Below the pieces are notes generated by a model. That model searched no databases and was not told where the DNA came from. It saw nothing but the letters and a program-made list of their open reading frames with translations. DNA of 13,013 nucleotides from Candidatus Omnitrophota bacterium (GTDB lineage: Bacteria > Omnitrophota > Koll11 > Gygaellales > Profunditerraquicolaceae), in the NCBI GenBank assembly GCA_026387515.1, contig JAPLLP010000257.1:1-13013 (forward strand), written 5' to 3'. This document shows positions 6,375-13,013 of the stretch, piece after piece (positions within the stretch are counted from its first letter, which is position 1; each line of letters begins with the position of its first letter). Both the position numbers and the translations under genes were made by a program.

Positions 6375-7159
6375 AAATTCTCTTTATCGGTGACATAGTA
6401 GGTTCTCCCGGAAGGGAAGCGGTGAAGGCATTGGTGCCTCAACTAAGAGAAGAACACTGCCTTGATTTTGTGATTGCCAATGCCGAGAATGCCGCCGGCG
6501 GCTCAGGCATTATCCCACGAATCGCTAACGAGTTATTCGATTCCGGGGTAGATGTCTTGACCTCAGGAGATCATATTTGGAAGAAGAAAGAGATATTTGA
6601 GATTATCGGCACCGAGAGCCGCATTCTGCGGCCGATAAATTTTCCTTCCGGAGCGCCGGGAAGAGGATGGAACATTTTTAATACCAAAAACGGCCTCAAA
6701 GTCGGGGTAATAAATGTCCAGGGCCGGGTCTTTATGGAAGCATTGGAATGTCCTTTTAAGACCACCCGCCAGGCAGTTGAGCAGATTACGCAAGAGACTA
6801 AGATAATAGTGGTGGACATACACGCAGAGGCTACCTCGGAAAAAGTGGCTCTTGGTTGGTATCTGGATGGTCTGGTGTCGGCAGTGCTGGGTACGCATAC
6901 CCATATCCAGACCGCAGATGAAAAAGTCCTTCCATCCGGAACGGCATTTATCACCGACGTCGGGATGACCGGGCCGATGGATTCGGTCATCGGTAGGAGA
7001 GTGGAGGATGTCTTAGAGAGGTTTCTTACCGCTATCCCCACCAGATTTAATGTCGCCGAGACGAATGTGCAATTGCACGGTGTGGTGGTGGACATAGACG
7101 AAAATAACGGCCATGCCAGATCGGTCTTAAGGATACAAAAAAAACTTATTGAGCAATGA
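6371..7159 (+). CDS. ymdB: YmdB-type metallophosphoesterase (TIGR00282 family)
   Basis: This 262-residue calcineurin-like phosphoesterase belongs to the family of Bacillus subtilis YmdB, a dimetal 2',3'-cyclic nucleotide phosphodiesterase encoded next to rny and affecting biofilm and motility decisions. Metal-ligand positions are visible: D8 (FIGDIVGSPGR), E39-N40 (NAENAAGGSG), H68 next to position 67, H151 (VDIHAEATSEK), and H176 and H178 (LGTHTHIQTAD). Position 67, normally Asn in a GNH motif, is Asp here (SGDHIW). The conserved GMTGP segment is also present. It is joined by ATGA overlaps to rny upstream and to the exported GH39-like gene downstream, so all three are probably translated from one message. 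The family call is secure; the in vivo substrate is not known from sequence. Confidence 0.95.
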   Translation: MKILFIGDIVGSPGREAVKALVPQLREEHCLDFVIANAENAAGGSGIIPRIANELFDSGVDVLTSGDHIWKKKEIFEIIGTESRILRPINFPSGAPGRGWNIFNTKNGLKVGVINVQGRVFMEALECPFKTTRQAVEQITQETKIIVVDIHAEATSEKVALGWYLDGLVSAVLGTHTHIQTADEKVLPSGTAFITDVGMTGPMDSVIGRRVEDVLERFLTAIPTRFNVAETNVQLHGVVVDIDENNGHARSVLRIQKKLIEQ

Positions 7160-9090
7160 ATATTTCAAAATTCATTAAACTTTGCGTATTGAGCTTATGC
7201 TGGATCTTGTGCCTGGGGATAGGAGATTTGTCTTTTTCCCAACAGAGCGATGATGTCGAGCTTACATTGGACACCAGCTCAAACACCATTACTTTGCCCA
7301 AGATATTCAGGCCCAATATCGACTTAAGCGGCCGGGGTTTTAATGACAAAAAGAGCTGGCCGCAAGGGGTGGCCGCGCCCGAGGTGCTCCAGGTGTGGGA
7401 TAGAGATATAGGTTTTTCCGGTTTTTATCGGCTCCAGTATGATCTTTGGGAGATACAGGAGTTGGCCAAGGATAAAGTCGCGCAGGAAGGGTTGCTGAAT
7501 AGCTACGATTCCATAATCAAAAAAATAAGCGATGCCGGAGGAATTGTGGTCTTGGATATATTCGGCACTCCCGCGGGCCTAGGTAAGATCCTGGATAAGA
7601 AAAGCCCTCCCATTGACCCCCGCGCCTTTAAAGAATTGGTTAAGAGCCACATGAGGGTTTTAAGTTGCGAGAAGAAATATTCCATATGGTACGAAGTCTG
7701 GAGCGCGCCAGATACCGATGAATTCTTTTTGGGCAAGAGGCAGGAATATCTGGGTCTCTACCGGGCAGTGGCCGAGGCAGCCAGGGAACTTGAGAACGAG
7801 ACCAAGACCCCAATACCTGTCGGCGGGCCTTCGGTGAGCTGGTGGTTCCAGGATATAGACGGCAATACCATTATCAACCCGGAACGCAGCCTTATCTATG
7901 AGTTGATCCGTTTCTGCTATCATTACCGTCTTCCGCTTGATTTTATCAGTTGGCATGCCTATTCCACAGATCCCAAGACAGAGCAGGATATAACTGTCTA
8001 TAAAAAATCCGGCGCGGCGCTTATCCGCGATTGGCTGAGCTATTTCCGTTTTAATAAACACACCCCCTTTATCGTTGATGAATGGAATTTTGATTCCGGG
8101 ATTAACCTTTCTCCGGCCAGGCACGAGAAATCGCACATCGCGGCCAGTTTCATCCCCGCGAGGATTAAAAATATGTATGAGGCAGGGATCGATAACCAGG
8201 TGTATTTCTGCCTGGAGGATTTTCAGAATAATTCCGCCGGCGTAGTGCGCAATACCGGAGCATTCTGGTATGACGCGGAGTCTCAGGTTTATAAGGGAGC
8301 GCCAAAAACCATCTATAATGTCTTGCGCATGTTTTCTGGTCTAGGTGACCGGTTATTTCTGGCTTCGTTCAAATCAAGCGATGAATTTGTAGGCATGCTC
8401 GCCACAAAAAAACAGGATGAAGTGGTCCTTCTGGTTTACAATTATATCGACCCGGATATAGCCAGGAGTTTCCTGTCCAGGAACATCGCGTCCTTAAGTG
8501 ACGGAGAAAGAAAGATCCTGCTTAACCTGGTCAAGTCCAATAAATTGGACAAGATCATCCGCAGCGAATCCGATATTGCCAAAACCCAGGTCCCCCGACG
8601 GCTGAAGCAATTATTGACCCAGGCGCAAGGGCTTAATGAGCGCGCGGCAAAATTTAGCTTGTCCGGCCGCACCGTCAAGTTGAACATAAAAAATCTCAAG
8701 GGCAGTTTTCTCTATCAGCGTTTTACCGTGGATTCATTGTGCGGGCTGCATTGCGATTTCATCCCCAAAGAAGATAAGACTATAGAGATAAATGACGCCT
8801 ATCAGGATACATTGACGCTTAATCCTTATTCGGTGACTATGCTTGTTTTTAGGAAGAATGCGGCTGAGCTGGAGAAACCGATTGTGCCTCCGGCGCAAAC
8901 AGTCCAGCCCGCGGAACAAAAGACGCCTGGACCTGCCGCGCCAACAGAACAGCCGGCCCAGGCAGCCTCCGCTAAACAACCGGAACCCGGCAAGCAAGCA
9001 GAAACTGCCAAGCAGCCGGAATCCGCTAAAGAGGCACAGCCTGCTAAAGAAACGAATAGTACGGTGGCCTCTAAGCCGGCCGAGCAGTAA
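7156..9090 (+). CDS. Exported GH39-like (clan GH-A) protein with altered acid/base motif and Pro/Ala/Gln-rich tail
   Basis: The protein has 644 residues. The N-terminus has a signal peptide (basic start, hydrophobic core about 6-24, cleavage probably near FSQQ at 28-31). A TIM-barrel region of about residues 45-400 resembles glycoside hydrolase family 39: WYEVWSAPD at 178-186, VGGPSVSWWF, the DFISWHAY strand at 262-269, and IVDEWNF at 306-312 with candidate nucleophile E309. In active GH39 enzymes the first motif reads WNEP and its Glu is the acid/base; here it is S183-A184-P185, so that residue is missing. A beta-rich C-terminal region follows. From 571 to 644 the chain is a low-complexity tail of Pro, Ala, Gln, Lys and Glu with repeats like AKQPE and AKE, possibly a wall-associated linker. 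There is no C-terminal membrane helix. It is fused by ATGA overlap to ymdB. The domain call is moderately firm; hydrolase activity is doubtful. Confidence 0.7.
   Translation: MNISKFIKLCVLSLCWILCLGIGDLSFSQQSDDVELTLDTSSNTITLPKIFRPNIDLSGRGFNDKKSWPQGVAAPEVLQVWDRDIGFSGFYRLQYDLWEIQELAKDKVAQEGLLNSYDSIIKKISDAGGIVVLDIFGTPAGLGKILDKKSPPIDPRAFKELVKSHMRVLSCEKKYSIWYEVWSAPDTDEFFLGKRQEYLGLYRAVAEAARELENETKTPIPVGGPSVSWWFQDIDGNTIINPERSLIYELIRFCYHYRLPLDFISWHAYSTDPKTEQDITVYKKSGAALIRDWLSYFRFNKHTPFIVDEWNFDSGINLSPARHEKSHIAASFIPARIKNMYEAGIDNQVYFCLEDFQNNSAGVVRNTGAFWYDAESQVYKGAPKTIYNVLRMFSGLGDRLFLASFKSSDEFVGMLATKKQDEVVLLVYNYIDPDIARSFLSRNIASLSDGERKILLNLVKSNKLDKIIRSESDIAKTQVPRRLKQLLTQAQGLNERAAKFSLSGRTVKLNIKNLKGSFLYQRFTVDSLCGLHCDFIPKEDKTIEINDAYQDTLTLNPYSVTMLVFRKNAAELEKPIVPPAQTVQPAEQKTPGPAAPTEQPAQAASAKQPEPGKQAETAKQPESAKEAQPAKETNSTVASKPAEQ
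8866..9087 (+). repeat. Low-complexity coding tail with degenerate short repeats
   Basis: The last 74 codons of the GH39-like gene encode a tail of Pro, Ala, Gln, Lys, Glu and Thr with imperfect repeats such as AKQPEPGKQ, AKQPESAKE and AQPAKE. At DNA level these are near-repeats of GCTAAA/GCCAAGCAGCCGGAA-type units. Such tails are usually flexible and can expand or contract between strains. Confidence 0.65.
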
Positions 9091-9104
9091 GGGCCTTAAC
9101 AATA

Positions 9105-10415
9105 ATGCCTAAGGACGTCCTGCAAGAAAAACACATCTATACTGTTTTTGAAATCACCCAGGATATTAAATTAATCCTAGAGAATACATTTGGAGAAATC
9201 TGGGTAGAAGGCGAGGTGTCTAATTTTCGCCCATCCTCTGCCGGGCATTATTATTTTTCTTTAAAGGACGAATCCTGCATATTGCAGGCAGTGATATTCA
9301 GCCGCCTGACCAAAGATATAAAATTTAAGCTTGAAGACGGCCTTAAGGTTGTTTGTCACGGCAGCATTGAGCTTTACGGGCCCCGGGGGCAGTATCAACT
9401 CATTATCGATAAAATAGAACCCAAGGGCCTGGGTAGCCTGCAGCTGGCCCTGGAACAATTAAAAGAAAAATTAGAAAAAGAGGGTTTATTCTCTCTCGAG
9501 CATAAACAGCCCATACCGCAACTTCCTTCGCGCATAGGCGTGGTTACTGCTTTGCAAGGAGCAGCGATAAAGGATATGCTCCAAGTATTGGACCGCCGGT
9601 TCAAAGACGTCCAAATAATCATCAACCCGGCGCGCGTGCAGGGAGAAGGGGCAAAGGAAGACATAGCCCAGGCTATTAAAGAGCTGAATGAATATAATCA
9701 ACAGGTGGGTCTCTCTGAGCGTATAGAGGTGATGATTGTCGGGCGCGGAGGAGGAAGCATCGAAGATCTTTGGGCTTTTAACGAAGAAATCGTGGCCAGG
9801 GCTATTTATAATTCCCGTATCCCGATTATCTCTGCGGTGGGGCATGAGCGTGATTGGACTATCGCGGACCTGGTAGCGGATGTGCGCGCTGCCACCCCTT
9901 CGGTTGCCGCCGAAATAGTGATTCCCAAAAAAGAAGATTTAAAAGAACAACTCGACTCTCTGGCGCAGGATTTAAAAAGGGCCTTAACCGATCATTGTTC
10001 CAGTCTTCAGGATAACCTGGAGGACTTGGCGCACCGGCTTTATTTAAGCCTTGACCATATCCTGGAATTAAGCATTGCTAATTTTAATAGCGCCCATAAA
10101 AAACTGGCCATACTTAATCCCGTGGCCGTTATTCAGCATTATCAGGAGAAAATAAACGACAGTTTTAATCAAATACATATAGCTATCCACCATTTTATAA
10201 AACTGCGTCAGGCAGAGTTTATCCGGGCCGCCGGGAGGCTTTCTTCTTTAAGCCCGGTGGGCATCCTGTCCCGGGGTTACAGCATAACTTTTCTGGCGCA
10301 AGGAGAGGGTGTTATCAAAGATGCTTCTCAGGTTTTGCCCGGAGATTTACTCAAGACCAGATTGCACCGGGGCGAAATTATAAGTCAGGTAAGGGGGGTA
10401 AAGGAAAATGGCTGA
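9105..10415 (+). CDS. xseA: Exodeoxyribonuclease VII large subunit
   Basis: XseA is the catalytic subunit of exonuclease VII, a metal-independent cytoplasmic nuclease that degrades single-stranded DNA from both ends. At 436 residues it is near the family length of about 450. An N-terminal OB-fold spans roughly 8-105 (ILENTFGEIWVEGEVSNF, GHYYFSLKD, GPRGQYQLII). The catalytic domain has IGVVTALQGAAIKDM with K156-D157, VGRGGGSIEDLWAFN with GRGGGS at 213-218, and VGHERDW with H247-E248 and D250, then DVRAATPSVAAE. The C-terminal coiled coil and the LSRGYSI strand follow. Family members more often read GHETDF, so Arg249 and Trp251 are variants. A weak AAGGG sits 11 nt upstream of the ATG, overlapping the stop region of the previous gene. 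The gene overlaps xseB by 8 nt, as expected for subunits of one complex. Confidence 0.97.
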   Translation: MPKDVLQEKHIYTVFEITQDIKLILENTFGEIWVEGEVSNFRPSSAGHYYFSLKDESCILQAVIFSRLTKDIKFKLEDGLKVVCHGSIELYGPRGQYQLIIDKIEPKGLGSLQLALEQLKEKLEKEGLFSLEHKQPIPQLPSRIGVVTALQGAAIKDMLQVLDRRFKDVQIIINPARVQGEGAKEDIAQAIKELNEYNQQVGLSERIEVMIVGRGGGSIEDLWAFNEEIVARAIYNSRIPIISAVGHERDWTIADLVADVRAATPSVAAEIVIPKKEDLKEQLDSLAQDLKRALTDHCSSLQDNLEDLAHRLYLSLDHILELSIANFNSAHKKLAILNPVAVIQHYQEKINDSFNQIHIAIHHFIKLRQAEFIRAAGRLSSLSPVGILSRGYSITFLAQGEGVIKDASQVLPGDLLKTRLHRGEIISQVRGVKENG

Positions 10416-10644
10416 AATAAAATACGAGGATGCCTTAAAAAAACTGGAAAAAATCGTTGAGGACCTGGAAAAGGGGGATCTTTCCCTGGATGATGCCTTG
10501 AAAAAATATCAGGAGGGGATAGAGCTGTCGCGTATCTGCAATCAAAGGCTGGAGAGCGCCAAGAAAAAGATAGACCTGCTTACTAAAAATAAAAAAGGTG
10601 AATTTGAATTAAAGCCCCTTAGTGACGAGAAAACGGAAGAATAA
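10408..10644 (+). CDS. xseB: Exodeoxyribonuclease VII small subunit
   Basis: XseB is the 78-residue helical partner that coats the long coiled-coil arm of XseA in exonuclease VII. The family pattern is complete: YEDALKKLEKIVEDLEKGDLSLDDALKKYQEGIEL, followed by a Cys-containing turn and LESAKKKIDLL, with a short Lys/Glu tail. The start lies inside the end of xseA, with an AAAGGA ribosome site just upstream. The stop TAA at 10642-10644 directly abuts the ATG of dxs with no spacer, so translation of all three is probably coupled. Confidence 0.97.
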   Translation: MAEIKYEDALKKLEKIVEDLEKGDLSLDDALKKYQEGIELSRICNQRLESAKKKIDLLTKNKKGEFELKPLSDEKTEE

Positions 10645-12519
10645 ATGCTGTTAGATAATATTAATAATCCGCAGGATTTAAGAAGGCTTTCGCCGGAGCA
10701 ATTGCCTGTTCTGGCGGGGGAGATACGCCAGAAGATCTTGGAGGTGGTTTCCCGGACCGGAGGGCACCTGGCCTCAAGCCTGGGCGCAGTGGAATTGACC
10801 ATTGCCCTGCATTATTGCCTGGATACCCCTGAGGATAAAATTATCTGGGACGTGGGGCATCAGGCCTACGCCCATAAGATATTGACCGGCAGGTGTAAGG
10901 ATTTCGCTTCGTTACGCCAATACCAGGGTTTAACCGGATTTCCCTGTAAAGAGGAATCTCCTCACGATCCATTCACCACGGGGCACAGCTCTACTGCAGT
11001 TTCTCTGGCTTTAGGGTTAGCCTGCGCCAGGGATATCGCGCCTGCGGCAAAATTCCGCGCTGTCGCGGTTATCGGAGACGGGTCTTTGAGCGGCGGACTG
11101 TGTTTTGAGGGGTTGAATAATGCCGGGCACCTCAAAAAAGACTTGCTGGTAGTTTTGAATACCAACGAGATGTCCATTGCCCCCAACGTGGGGGCAATCA
11201 GTAATTATCTAAATAAGCTGATATCCCAGCCGATCTACAATCGTTTTAAAGAATCTTTGGATAAATTCGTAGAGTCGCGTATCCCCAAAGGCAGCCGTTT
11301 GGTAAAAATAGCCAATAAATTCGAAAAAGGCCTTAAGGAATTATTTATCCCGGGAGTGCTCTTTGAAGAATTGGGGTTTCGCTATTTTGGCCCGTTTGAC
11401 GGGCATAATATCGGTACCCTTATCCCGACGATCAAAAAGATCCTGGCCATAAAAGGGCCTGTTTTATTGCACGTGGTGACTAAAAAAGGTAAGGGTTATC
11501 CGCCGGCTGAAAATGATCCGGTAAGGTTTCATAGCGCCGGGCCATTTGAGATCGCCACAGGAGAAGGTAGTGCTAAGCCCGTTCCCGGGCAAAAAACTTT
11601 TACCGCAGTTTTTAGCGAGGCCTTGGTGTCCGAGGCCCGCGAGAACAAGAAAATAGTCGCTATTACCGCGGCCATGCCCGAAGGCACAGGGCTGGATAAA
11701 TTTCGCGACCATTATCCGGAGAGATTTTTCGATGTGGGTATTGCCGAGGCCCACGCGGTTACTTTTGCTGCCGGCTTGGCCAGGCAGGGCTATAAACCCG
11801 TGGTGGCAATCTATTCTACTTTTTTACAGAGGGCCTACGATCAGATTATTGAAAGCGTGGCCTTGCAGAATCTTGGCGTGGTTTTCTGTCTTGACCGTTC
11901 CGGCGTAGTGGGAGGGGACGGTGCTACGCATCAAGGAGTATTCGATATCGGTTTCCTGCGCGCCATTCCGAATCTGGTGGTAACAGCGCCTGCGGACGCC
12001 GCGGAATTAGAAGCGTTGTTAGAATTTGCCGTTAACTCAAGTCATCCCTTATCGATAAGGTATCCCAAGGCCTTGGCCCCGGACTTAGGCTTACCGTTAC
12101 AACCGATAAGGCTGGGCGAAGCCCAGTTGCTTTTAGAAGACGGCCCGGACTACGTAATTATTGCCTTAGGCAGCATGGTTGGGCCTTCTCTCGAGTCCGC
12201 GCGAATTTTGAAGAGCGAAGGATTACAAGGTATTTTGATCAACGCGCGCTTTGTAAAACCCTTGGATCAGGCATTATTGCAGAGCGTCTGCGGTAAGAGC
12301 AGATTAATTTTTAGCGTTGAGGATGGAGTTTTAGAAGGAGGATTCGGTAGCGCGGTCTGCGAGGCATTAGATAGGCCGGTGATCAGGATCGGCCTTCCGG
12401 ATGAATTTATGCCTTGTGGGAGCAGAGATATCTTATTGGAGAAATTTGGCTTAACCCCCCGGGGGATAGCGAAGACAATAAAGCGCTACGTTACTTTAAA
12501 ATTAGAATGCCCAAGATAA
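10645..12519 (+). CDS. dxs: 1-deoxy-D-xylulose-5-phosphate synthase
   Basis: Dxs condenses pyruvate and glyceraldehyde 3-phosphate with thiamine diphosphate, the first step of the MEP isoprenoid pathway and also a feed into thiamine and pyridoxal synthesis. The 624 residues match the family. The N-terminal domain has GGHLASSLGAVEL with H41, DVGHQAYAHKIL with H72, and the ThDP/Mg motif IGDGSLSGG at 143-151 (D145). NNAG at 158-161 and NEMSIAPNVGAIS with N174 and M176 complete the metal site. The second domain has GIAEAHAV with the catalytic Glu368, DRSGVVGGDGATHQG, and SIRYPKA. The residue before N174 is Thr, where Asp is common, but the metal ligands are intact. The ATG follows the xseB stop directly, with GGAAG 5 nt upstream. 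In many bacteria ispA lies between xseB and dxs; here it does not. The last 13 nt overlap the next gene. Confidence 0.98.
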   Translation: MLLDNINNPQDLRRLSPEQLPVLAGEIRQKILEVVSRTGGHLASSLGAVELTIALHYCLDTPEDKIIWDVGHQAYAHKILTGRCKDFASLRQYQGLTGFPCKEESPHDPFTTGHSSTAVSLALGLACARDIAPAAKFRAVAVIGDGSLSGGLCFEGLNNAGHLKKDLLVVLNTNEMSIAPNVGAISNYLNKLISQPIYNRFKESLDKFVESRIPKGSRLVKIANKFEKGLKELFIPGVLFEELGFRYFGPFDGHNIGTLIPTIKKILAIKGPVLLHVVTKKGKGYPPAENDPVRFHSAGPFEIATGEGSAKPVPGQKTFTAVFSEALVSEARENKKIVAITAAMPEGTGLDKFRDHYPERFFDVGIAEAHAVTFAAGLARQGYKPVVAIYSTFLQRAYDQIIESVALQNLGVVFCLDRSGVVGGDGATHQGVFDIGFLRAIPNLVVTAPADAAELEALLEFAVNSSHPLSIRYPKALAPDLGLPLQPIRLGEAQLLLEDGPDYVIIALGSMVGPSLESARILKSEGLQGILINARFVKPLDQALLQSVCGKSRLIFSVEDGVLEGGFGSAVCEALDRPVIRIGLPDEFMPCGSRDILLEKFGLTPRGIAKTIKRYVTLKLECPR

Positions 12520-12710
12520 CCATAGATAAGGAAAAATGTAAAGGCTGTTTTCTCTGCATCAGTTTTTGCCCCAAGGGAGGCATCGTGCCCGAGGAGAAGT
12601 TGAACCGCAAGGGCATAAAACCGGTGGGTTTCAAAAAAGGCGCCGTTTGCCTGGGCTGCACAATGTGCGCGCTGATTTGCCCGGACTGTTGCATTGAGGT
12701 ATACAAATAA
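12507..12710 (+). CDS. Two-[4Fe-4S] ferredoxin-type delta subunit of a 2-oxoacid:ferredoxin oxidoreductase (VorD/KorD-like)
   Basis: This small 67-residue protein has two canonical [4Fe-4S] motifs: C11-x2-C14-x2-C17-x3-C21-P and C48-x2-C51-x2-C54-x3-C58-P, plus C61 and C62. The start MPKITIDKEKCKGC and the insertion between clusters (EEKLNRKGIKPV) are typical of delta subunits that carry electrons from the catalytic subunits to ferredoxin. The ATG at 12507 is used because no Met, Val-GTG or Leu-TTG start lies closer, and longer in-frame versions are unlike the family; its ribosome site is poor. It overlaps the end of dxs by 13 nt in another frame. The following gene is a VorB-type alpha subunit, so it belongs to that complex; whether the substrate is 2-oxoisovalerate or 2-oxoglutarate cannot be told from this subunit alone. 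Confidence 0.9.
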   Translation: MPKITIDKEKCKGCFLCISFCPKGGIVPEEKLNRKGIKPVGFKKGAVCLGCTMCALICPDCCIEVYK

Positions 12711-12719
12711 CTAGGCATT

Positions 12720-13013
12720 ATGGCTGATCTGAGAAGGGTGTTGATGACCGGGAATGAGGCGATTGCCGAGGGCGCAATCCAGGCGGGCTGCCGCTTTTAC
12801 GCCGGCTACCCCATTACTCCCCAGAATGAATTAATCGCTTATATGGCCACGCATCTTGCGGATGCCGGGGGGGTATTTATCCAGGCAGAGTCGGAACTGG
12901 CCGCGATCAATATGGTGTTTGGCGCATCTGCCTGCGGGGTAAGGGCGATGACTTCATCTTCAAGCCCCGGGATAAGTCTTAAGCAGGAAGGCATATCTTA
13001 TATCGCAGGGGCT
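12720..13013 (+). CDS. vorB: 2-oxoacid:ferredoxin oxidoreductase alpha subunit, VorB-like, 3'-truncated by the window edge
   Basis: The frame opens at ATG 12720 and stays open to the last base, giving the first 98 residues. They match the pyrimidine-binding (alpha) subunit of ferredoxin-dependent 2-oxoacid oxidoreductases, which oxidise 2-oxoacids to acyl-CoA with thiamine diphosphate. Visible motifs are [21 protein letters not shown] at 30-34 followed by [18 protein letters not shown] with AESE at 56-59, and [22 protein letters not shown]. The YPITPQNE and AESE forms are those of VorB (2-oxoisovalerate) and its close relatives rather than of PorA. The rest of the gene, and presumably the beta and gamma subunits, lie downstream. 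It follows the delta subunit by 9 bp, with only a weak AGG ribosome site. The family is certain; the substrate assignment is probable. Confidence 0.88.
   Translation, partial: MADLRRVLMTGNEAIAEGAIQAGCRFYAGYPITPQNELIAYMATHLADAGGVFIQAESELAAINMVFGASACGVRAMTSSSSPGISLKQEGISYIAGA

Noticed and set aside
8843..9112. 89-residue alternative-frame open frame in the low-complexity tail
   Set aside because: Arg/Pro-rich product from a frame shift of the repetitive tail; the main frame continues a coherent protein.
1..13013. Mobile elements, CRISPR arrays, tRNA or rRNA genes
   Set aside because: No transposase or integrase motifs, no regularly spaced repeats, and no tRNA-like or rRNA-like segments were seen on either strand.

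Overview
The window is a compact, single-strand (all +) run of bacterial housekeeping and metabolic genes with very short gaps, several 4-nt ATGA overlaps and recognisable Shine-Dalgarno sites. It looks like the chromosome of an uncultured anaerobic bacterium. A MetV-type corrinoid/folate iron-sulfur protein and a VorB-type 2-oxoacid:ferredoxin oxidoreductase, next to an RNase Y/YmdB pair and an XseA-XseB-Dxs cluster, suggest an anaerobe of the Omnitrophota/PVC kind. That placement is inference from gene content and protein style, and the sequence alone does not prove it. No phage, transposon, CRISPR, tRNA or rRNA feature is visible.

Layout. Positions 1-892 hold the C-terminal two thirds of the AAA+ ATPase RarA/MgsA. 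Next comes a 699-residue multipass membrane protein with an embedded spermidine-synthase-like Rossmann domain (918-3017), starting at a TTG behind a good ribosome site. The largest gene-free stretch (3018-3163, 146 bp) holds a convincing sigma70-type promoter (TTGAGC, 17 bp, TAGAAT). It is followed at once by a GC-rich element that folds as a three-way junction, filling almost the whole 5' leader of the next gene. That gene encodes a cysteine-rich MetV-like protein (3164-3823). After it come an IscU/NifU iron-sulfur scaffold (3831-4265) and 5-formyltetrahydrofolate cyclo-ligase (4269-4841), which together look like a one-carbon/Fe-S operon.

After a 78-bp gap a second tightly packed group begins: RNase Y (4920-6374), a YmdB-type metallophosphoesterase (6371-7159), an exported GH39-like protein that lacks the usual acid/base glutamate (7156-9090), both exonuclease VII subunits (9105-10644) and Dxs (10645-12519). 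A two-cluster ferredoxin-type delta subunit (12507-12710) overlaps the end of dxs, and the start of a VorB-like alpha subunit (12720 onward) runs off the window.

How they work together: metV, nifU and the cyclo-ligase link reduced folate chemistry with Fe-S assembly. rny-ymdB is a conserved RNA-decay pair, xseAB does DNA end processing, and dxs feeds isoprenoid synthesis from pyruvate and glyceraldehyde 3-phosphate. The Vor-type enzyme would handle branched-chain or other 2-oxoacids with ferredoxin. I see no clearly new multi-gene system. The observations most worth checking are the structured leader before metV, the GH39-like protein with a degenerate active site, and the membrane spermidine-synthase homologue with an atypical catalytic loop.
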